12,676 bases of DNA, taken from Candidatus Sulfopaludibacter sp. SbA3. Its GTDB lineage: Bacteria; Acidobacteriota; Terriglobia; 20CM-2-55-15. The DNA lies in the NCBI GenBank assembly GCA_945861845.1, contig CAMAWS010000039.1, forward strand, positions 1-12,676. Direction: 5' to 3'. Of the stretch, positions 9,122 to 12,676 are shown in pieces. The stretch's first letter is position 1. Every line of letters starts with the position of its first letter. Position numbers and translations under genes: made by a program. Below the pieces are notes generated by a model that ran no database searches, was not told the origin of the DNA, and saw only the letters and a program-made list of their open reading frames with translations.

Positions 9122-9150
9122 TTGACCCGTCCTGACCCATGACCGATAAA
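9122..9150 (+). promoter_or_regulatory. Putative promoter of darT-darG with repeated TGACC boxes
   Basis: TTGACC (9122-9127) and GATAAA (9145-9150) are separated by 17 bases, a good sigma-70 layout with 5/6 and 4/6 matches. TGACCC occurs at 9123-9128 and again at 9133-9138, ten bases or one helical turn apart, with a third TGACC at 9140-9144. Direct repeats filling the spacer could be a binding site for a repressor. It lies about 86 bases upstream of the darT start. This is inference from pattern only. Confidence 0.4.
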
Positions 9151-9235
9151 CTCTAGGACTAATGAATGTCGGGTTATTGAAAAGCGCGGTTTTGCGCCGA
9201 TGTCCTCAGCGATACCGCCGGGGCTCTGAAAACCT

Positions 9236-9874
9236 GTGAGCGGATTAACTGCCAAGAAGGCACTGATCTTCAGAATCACGCATATTGAGAATCTGCCATG
9301 GATTCTCCAGAACGGTTTGCATTGTCGAAACTCGGGGCGATTTGATCCGAATTGCCGAGATATTGGAAACCCCGACCTCATCGCCAGACGAGCACACCGG
9401 GCAGTACCAATCGATCCCGGCGGAACGTTAAGTGATTACGTGCCGTTTTACTTCACGCCTTATTCTCCAATGCTTTTGAACATACAGACCGGATACGGTG
9501 GATTGCAAAAAACTCCGATGTCCGACATCGTCATTTTAGCGTCGTCACTCCGCAAGGCCTCGGAACTAGACATCCCTTTCGTCTTCACCGACCGACATGC
9601 CTATCTCGCGACCGCAGAGTTCTTCAACGAACTCGAATCTCTCGATCACATCGATTGGGGTATCCTTCAAAAGAAAGACTTTAAGAGAGATCCGGAGGAT
9701 CCTTCAAAGTTCGAAAAGTATCAGGCGGAAGCCCTGATACACGGGGCACTCCCGGTCGACGCGCTAATCGGCGTTGTTTGTCACGGATCCGAGCAACAAA
9801 CTCGCATCGGACCTCATCTGGAAGCACTCAAGTTGAGAATACAAGTCACTGTTCGACCTAATTGGTATTTCTGA
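9236..9874 (+). CDS. darT: DarT: DNA ADP-ribosyltransferase toxin
   Basis: This 212-residue protein matches DarT (DUF4433). DarT transfers ADP-ribose from NAD+ to a base, usually thymidine, in single-stranded DNA, and blocks replication. The marks are [17 protein letters not shown] (His16), an ARR motif (Arg51/52, NAD-binding region), [20 protein letters not shown] (the most recognisable block, residues 61-80), [16 protein letters not shown], and [12 protein letters not shown], where Glu165 matches the catalytic glutamate of the family. Known active residues are therefore present. The GTG at 9236 is the only early start, since an in-frame TGA lies at 9227; the ribosome binding site is poor. 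The stop overlaps the darG start, and the toxin-first order is normal for DarTG. Codon use looks lower in GC than in the flanking metabolic genes, which fits acquisition by transfer. Confidence 0.93.
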   Translation: MSGLTAKKALIFRITHIENLPWILQNGLHCRNSGRFDPNCRDIGNPDLIARRAHRAVPIDPGGTLSDYVPFYFTPYSPMLLNIQTGYGGLQKTPMSDIVILASSLRKASELDIPFVFTDRHAYLATAEFFNELESLDHIDWGILQKKDFKRDPEDPSKFEKYQAEALIHGALPVDALIGVVCHGSEQQTRIGPHLEALKLRIQVTVRPNWYF

Positions 9875-10944
9875 TGATTCATTTCACGACAGGAAATCTT
9901 CTCGAGGCCAAGGCTGAAGCTCTGGTGAACACGGTGAATACCGTGGGCGTCATGGGTAAAGGAATCGCCTTGATGTTTAAGGAGGAATTTCCCGAAAACT
10001 TCAAAGCATATGCCGACGCATGCAAGAAGGGGGAAGTGCGAACTGGTCGGATGTTTGTTACGGAACGGAGTGCCGTTCTCGGGCCGCGCTGGATCATTAA
10101 CTTCCCGACCAAGCGAAATTGGATCCATCCAAGCAGAATGGAATGGATCGTAGAAGGTCTGGAGAATCTCAAGAAGGTCATTGTCGGCAAGCACATTCAA
10201 TCCATCGCTCTGCCTCCTTTAGGCGCAGGCAATGGAGGGTTGGAATGGCGAGCCGTTCGAGAGACCATTCAGAAGGCTCTTCAGGAGCTCGCTGATGTCG
10301 ACGTGATCGTTTATGAGCCCACGGCGCAGTATCAGAACGTCGCCAAGCGTGAGGGTGTCCAGGAGTTGACGCCAGCTCGTGCTCTTATCGCGGAACTCGT
10401 ACGTCGTTATTGGATTCTTGGAATTGAATGTTCGCTCTTGGAAATACAAAAATTGGCATGGTTTTTGGAACGTGTCATAGAGGAGCGCCATCTGGACAAT
10501 CCCCTGGATTTGCGGTTCGAGGCAAACCGGTATGGACCGTACGCTGACCGCCTGATGCACTTGCTGAATGCTTTAGACGGCAGCTATCTGCACTGCGACA
10601 AGCGTCTAAGAGACGCAGGACCAACAGATGTAGTTTGGTTCGAAGACAGTCAAAAAGAGCGAGTCCAGCTTTATTTGAATAGCGAAGCGAAGTCGTATCG
10701 AGAGACGCTCGACATAACCGCCCGGGTTATCGACGGATTTGAGTCTCCCCTCGGGTTGGAACTCCTTTCCACCGTGGATTGGCTGTTGTTTAGAGATGGG
10801 TGCGAGCCAACGCTAGCCGGTATTAAAGTCGGCTTAAAGAACTGGAAGGGTGGCGGTGCTCCTGCCCGCCGCAAACTGAAGCTTTTCGATGACCGACTCA
10901 TCGGTCTTGCACTCAAACGTCGTGCTGAGGTCCCCATCTCTTAG
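9874..10944 (+). CDS. darG: DarG: macrodomain DNA ADP-ribosylglycohydrolase antitoxin
   Basis: This 356-residue antitoxin starts at ATG 9874 within TGATG, sharing one base with the darT stop, so its translation is coupled. An ATG at 9862 would extend it by four residues but overlaps darT and is less likely. Residues 1-155 are a macrodomain that removes ADP-ribose from DNA: TGN (6-8), [13 protein letters not shown] (21-33), INFPTK with Lys80 (the position of the catalytic lysine in Thermus DarG), and [13 protein letters not shown] (113-125). Residues about 167-340 form the C-terminal domain, which in this family binds and blocks DarT directly. It carries [12 protein letters not shown] (189-200) and RYGPYADRL (219-227), which loosely recall Panacea/SocA-like proteins. 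Total length is normal for full-size DarG, so the module looks intact. Confidence 0.92.
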   Translation: MIHFTTGNLLEAKAEALVNTVNTVGVMGKGIALMFKEEFPENFKAYADACKKGEVRTGRMFVTERSAVLGPRWIINFPTKRNWIHPSRMEWIVEGLENLKKVIVGKHIQSIALPPLGAGNGGLEWRAVRETIQKALQELADVDVIVYEPTAQYQNVAKREGVQELTPARALIAELVRRYWILGIECSLLEIQKLAWFLERVIEERHLDNPLDLRFEANRYGPYADRLMHLLNALDGSYLHCDKRLRDAGPTDVVWFEDSQKERVQLYLNSEAKSYRETLDITARVIDGFESPLGLELLSTVDWLLFRDGCEPTLAGIKVGLKNWKGGGAPARRKLKLFDDRLIGLALKRRAEVPIS

Positions 10945-10958
10945 TTCCAGAATCCTCA

Positions 10959-11008
10959 GTGGCCACTTCAAAACCAGCCAACGGTGGCCACCCCAAAACC
11001 GGCCAACG
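10959..11008. repeat. Two adjacent 25-bp direct repeats, possible insertion-sequence end
   Basis: Bases 10959-10983 and 10984-11008 are the same 25-base unit with three mismatches. Each starts GTGGCCAC, continues with a CAAAACC core and ends GGCCAACG or AGCCAACG. On the minus strand the units read as GGTTTTG followed by GTGGCCAC, a pattern I associate with the multiply repeated termini of IS21-family elements. No transposase lies in the window, so this is at most a relic or a single terminus. It starts only 14 bases after the darG stop. The rest of the spacer up to 11157 shows no gene. Confidence 0.55.
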
Positions 11009-11157
11009 AGTGAGCCCAGGACGAGGTTGTAGTTTTACCCGTTTGTCTCCTGAGCGGAAAATCGGCATGACCGCATGGAATTTCGCACCGAGTTGAGCGA
11101 ATACCAAAAGGTCCGCGAGCGGCACAACTGGTGATGCGGGCCTTCTGCCGCCATATA

Positions 11158-11163
11158 TATAAT
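11158..11163 (+). promoter_or_regulatory. Putative -10 element before the oxidoreductase gene
   Basis: A perfect TATAAT sits in an alternating AT run (11153-11163), 53 bases before ATG 11217. I find no good -35 box at 16-18 bases and no extended -10 TG, so an activator or another sigma factor would be needed. It is the only promoter-like site in the 272-base gap. Confidence 0.35.
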
Positions 11164-11216
11164 GTCGGCACCTCACGGTTTGTGAAGCGATCGATTGGAA
11201 AAGGAGCGACGTAGCG

Positions 11217-12089
11217 ATGGCGAAAGTTGCATTTATAGGTCTTGGTGTAATGGGCTACCGTATGGCCGGTCATCTGGCCAAACGGGGTGGCCATGAACTC
11301 ACGGTCTTCAATCGCACGGCTGTGAAAGCCGAAAAATGGGTGGCGGAGCATGGAGGGAAGGCTGCGGCAACGCCAAGGGCCGCGGCCGAGGGCGCCGACT
11401 TCATCTTCACCTGTGTCGGTAATGATGATGATCTTCGCTCGGTCACGATTGGGACCGCCGGGGCGTTTGCCGGCATGAAGAAGGGTGCGATCTACATCGA
11501 CAACACCACCGTTTCGGCGACCGTAGCGCGTGAACTTTATGCCGCTGCAAAAGACAAGGGCTGCGGCAGCCTCGATGCTCCGGTATCCGGCGGCCAGGCC
11601 GGCGCCGAAAGCGGCCAACTGACCGTGATGGCCGGAGGCGACAGGGAAACATTCGACCGAGCGAAGCCGGTCATCGATTGCTATGCCAGGATGGTGGGAC
11701 TCATGGGACCCGCGGGCGCAGGTCAACTTACCAAGATGGTCAACCAGATCTGTATCGCCGGAGCCGTCCAGGGGCTTGCCGAGGGTATTCATTTCGCCAA
11801 GAAGGCAGGCCTCGACATCGAACAGGTGATTGGCGTCATCTCGAAAGGGGCTGCCCAGTCCTGGCAAATGGAAAACCGTCACAAAACGATGGCGGCGGGC
11901 AAGTTCGATTTCGGTTTCGCCGTTGACTGGATGCGCAAGGATCTGGCGATCAGCCTGGAAGAAGCTCGGAAGAACGGCTCGAAGCTTCCTCTCGCCGCTC
12001 TCATCGACCAGTTTTACGCCGAGGTCCAGGCGATGGGTGGCAGGCGCTGGGACACATCCAGCCTCATCGCCCGGCTGGATCGCGATTAA
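11217..12089 (+). CDS. NAD(P)-dependent oxidoreductase, 3-hydroxyisobutyrate dehydrogenase family
   Basis: This 290-residue enzyme has the full family pattern. The N-terminal Rossmann fold carries GLGVMG (residues 8-13), with Asn32-Arg33-Thr34 after the second strand, which favours NADP(H). DAPVSGG (120-126) is the substrate-binding block, and GAGQLTKMVNQ contains the catalytic Lys173 and Asn177. A C-terminal helical domain follows (about 165-290, with KDL at 240-242). Members reduce or oxidise short 3-hydroxyacids (3-hydroxyisobutyrate, tartronate semialdehyde, succinic semialdehyde). The exact substrate cannot be fixed, though the Arg33 context points towards the GLYR/tartronate-type NADPH group. 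AAGGAG (11201-11206) lies ten bases before the ATG. It is transcribed on its own, with a tRNA remnant downstream on the other strand. Confidence 0.88.
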   Translation: MAKVAFIGLGVMGYRMAGHLAKRGGHELTVFNRTAVKAEKWVAEHGGKAAATPRAAAEGADFIFTCVGNDDDLRSVTIGTAGAFAGMKKGAIYIDNTTVSATVARELYAAAKDKGCGSLDAPVSGGQAGAESGQLTVMAGGDRETFDRAKPVIDCYARMVGLMGPAGAGQLTKMVNQICIAGAVQGLAEGIHFAKKAGLDIEQVIGVISKGAAQSWQMENRHKTMAAGKFDFGFAVDWMRKDLAISLEEARKNGSKLPLAALIDQFYAEVQAMGGRRWDTSSLIARLDRD

Positions 12090-12131
12090 GCACAAAGGGT
12101 TCGGCGCAGAAGTGAACTTATTGATTCTAAG

Positions 12132-12173
12132 AGCAGGAGACGGGGATCGAACCGGCGACGTCCAGCTTGGGAA
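12132..12173 (-). pseudogene. 3' half of a tRNA-Gly(CCC), likely attachment-site scar
   Basis: On the minus strand the sequence runs from an anticodon loop TTCCCAA (12173-12167; anticodon CCC, glycine), through the 3' anticodon stem GCTGG, a five-base variable loop and a T arm with loop TTCGATC (12151-12145), to the acceptor 3' strand CTCCTGC and discriminator T (12132). The T stem has one mismatch. Upstream of the anticodon loop the match is lost: no paired anticodon stem, D arm or acceptor 5' strand is present. A tRNA that breaks at the anticodon loop and keeps its 3' end is the usual product of tyrosine-recombinase integration. The drifted base suggests an old event. No CCA is encoded. It cannot give a working tRNA. 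Confidence 0.6.
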
Positions 12174-12250
12174 AAAGCGCCGCAATTGCTGCTTCAACTA
12201 CACGCGTTTGAGGGTTAAGCTTGGCACCTACGTCAACTATCGGTTTGCCT

Positions 12251-12256
12251 GAGGAG
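12251..12256 (+). promoter_or_regulatory. Ribosome binding site of the Abhydrolase_10-like gene
   Basis: GAGGAG lies six bases before ATG 12263. It decides this start, which is followed directly by a good signal peptide. Confidence 0.7.
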
Positions 12257-12262
12257 AACGAA

Positions 12263-12676
12263 ATGAGGAATTCTTTGGTTCAGTGCGTGTGCGGCCTTCT
12301 GGCCGTCCTGGGTTTGATATTTGTTCCGGCCCAGGCCGGAGCTCAGGCCGCGCGTGGCGGGACGCCAGTTCCAATGGCGGCCGGCCCGATACCGGTCACT
12401 GCGGACTCCTATCCGCAAATGACGGTCAGCCGGATACAGCAAGTCGTGGATCTTGCCGGGGCCGGTTATGTCGAGGAGGAGTTTTTCGTCAGCGGATCGG
12501 GCAATGCCTATGATTGGGCCCAGGACGGAAGTCTGAGCGTCCTCGCCTCGGGTCTGCCGTATACGACGCGAATTATGGTGCGGCGTCCTGTCAACGCGTC
12601 CCGCTTCAGCGGGAACGTGGTCGTTGAGCTGATCAACAATTCCCGGACTTACGATTGGCCGATGGCATGGAGCGTC
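12263..12676 (+). CDS. Secreted alpha/beta-hydrolase-domain protein (Abhydrolase_10-like), 5' part only
   Basis: The frame is open from ATG 12263 to the end of the window (138 codons). Residues 1-28 are a signal peptide (MRNSLVQCVCGLLAVLGLIF, cut near AGAQA). The mature start has GPIPVTADSYPQ, then YVEEEFFVSGSGNAYDW, PYTTRIMVRRP and FSGNVVVELIN. This series of motifs is characteristic of the 'alpha/beta hydrolase domain' family (Abhydrolase_10), exported proteins of several hundred residues found in Acidobacteriota and Proteobacteria. The catalytic nucleophile would be further along and is not visible. The role is probably hydrolysis of an ester or amide outside the cytoplasm; the substrate is unknown. 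It starts 173 bases after the oxidoreductase gene, beyond the tRNA scar. Confidence 0.75.
   Translation, partial: MRNSLVQCVCGLLAVLGLIFVPAQAGAQAARGGTPVPMAAGPIPVTADSYPQMTVSRIQQVVDLAGAGYVEEEFFVSGSGNAYDWAQDGSLSVLASGLPYTTRIMVRRPVNASRFSGNVVVELINNSRTYDWPMAWSV

Noticed and set aside
10945..11157. Possible transposase remnant in the spacer after darG
   Set aside because: Short antisense frames there read partly protein-like (KFHAVMPIFRSGDK), but they shift frame and have no recognisable transposase motif, so only the repeats are reported.
10968..12197. Minus-strand open frame of 409 codons over the oxidoreductase
   Set aside because: It is antisense to a full-length family member with all motifs and crosses both the repeat region and the tRNA remnant; no domain is visible.
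1..12676. CRISPR array, ribosomal RNA, intact tRNA or riboswitch
   Set aside because: No regularly spaced repeats, no rRNA-like blocks and no complete cloverleaf were seen on either strand; only the half tRNA near 12.15 kb qualified.

Overview
The window reads as chromosomal DNA from an Acidobacteriota-type organism. The main clues are a 1081-residue Oar-like TonB-dependent receptor with an N-terminal carboxypeptidase-regulatory-like domain, a Tat-exported amidohydrolase, and an Abhydrolase_10-type secreted protein. Most genes also have moderately high GC at third codon positions. This assignment is inference; no ribosomal RNA or other marker gene is present.

Layout. (1) 1-5370: three genes on the + strand with very short gaps. 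They are the 3' end of a gene of unknown function, a large outer-membrane TonB-dependent receptor, and a cobalamin-binding-type radical SAM protein. (2) 5280-5905: a small, probably decaying minus-strand gene whose frame runs into the end of the radical SAM gene, then non-coding DNA. (3) 5906-6477: a two-gene type II toxin-antitoxin module with a MazF/PemK-like toxin; the toxin's GTG start overlaps the antitoxin stop. (4) 6704-8590: a DinB-like protein (+) and a convergent Tat-dependent metal-dependent amidohydrolase (-). (5) 8654-9031: an unrecognised small open frame. (6) 9236-10944: a complete DarTG system, consisting of a DNA ADP-ribosyltransferase toxin and a macrodomain antitoxin coupled by a TGATG stop/start overlap, with a plausible promoter in front. 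(7) 10959-11008: two adjacent 25-bp near-identical repeats resembling an insertion-sequence end. (8) 11217-12089: a 3-hydroxyisobutyrate-dehydrogenase-family oxidoreductase. (9) 12132-12173: the 3' half of a tRNA-Gly(CCC) on the minus strand, which looks like an attachment-site scar. (10) 12263 to the window end: the start of a secreted alpha/beta-hydrolase-domain protein.

The metabolic and transport genes look like ordinary host genes. Between and beside them lie accessory items: two toxin-antitoxin modules, a broken gene, a repeat of mobile-element type and a tRNA fragment. This suggests that roughly 5.3-12.2 kb has taken several insertions. DarTG is the strongest defence-type system here. 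It is a known family, and I saw no clearly new multi-gene system. The most useful second looks are the C-terminal half of DarG, the repeats just after it, the repeated motif over its promoter, and the tRNA scar.
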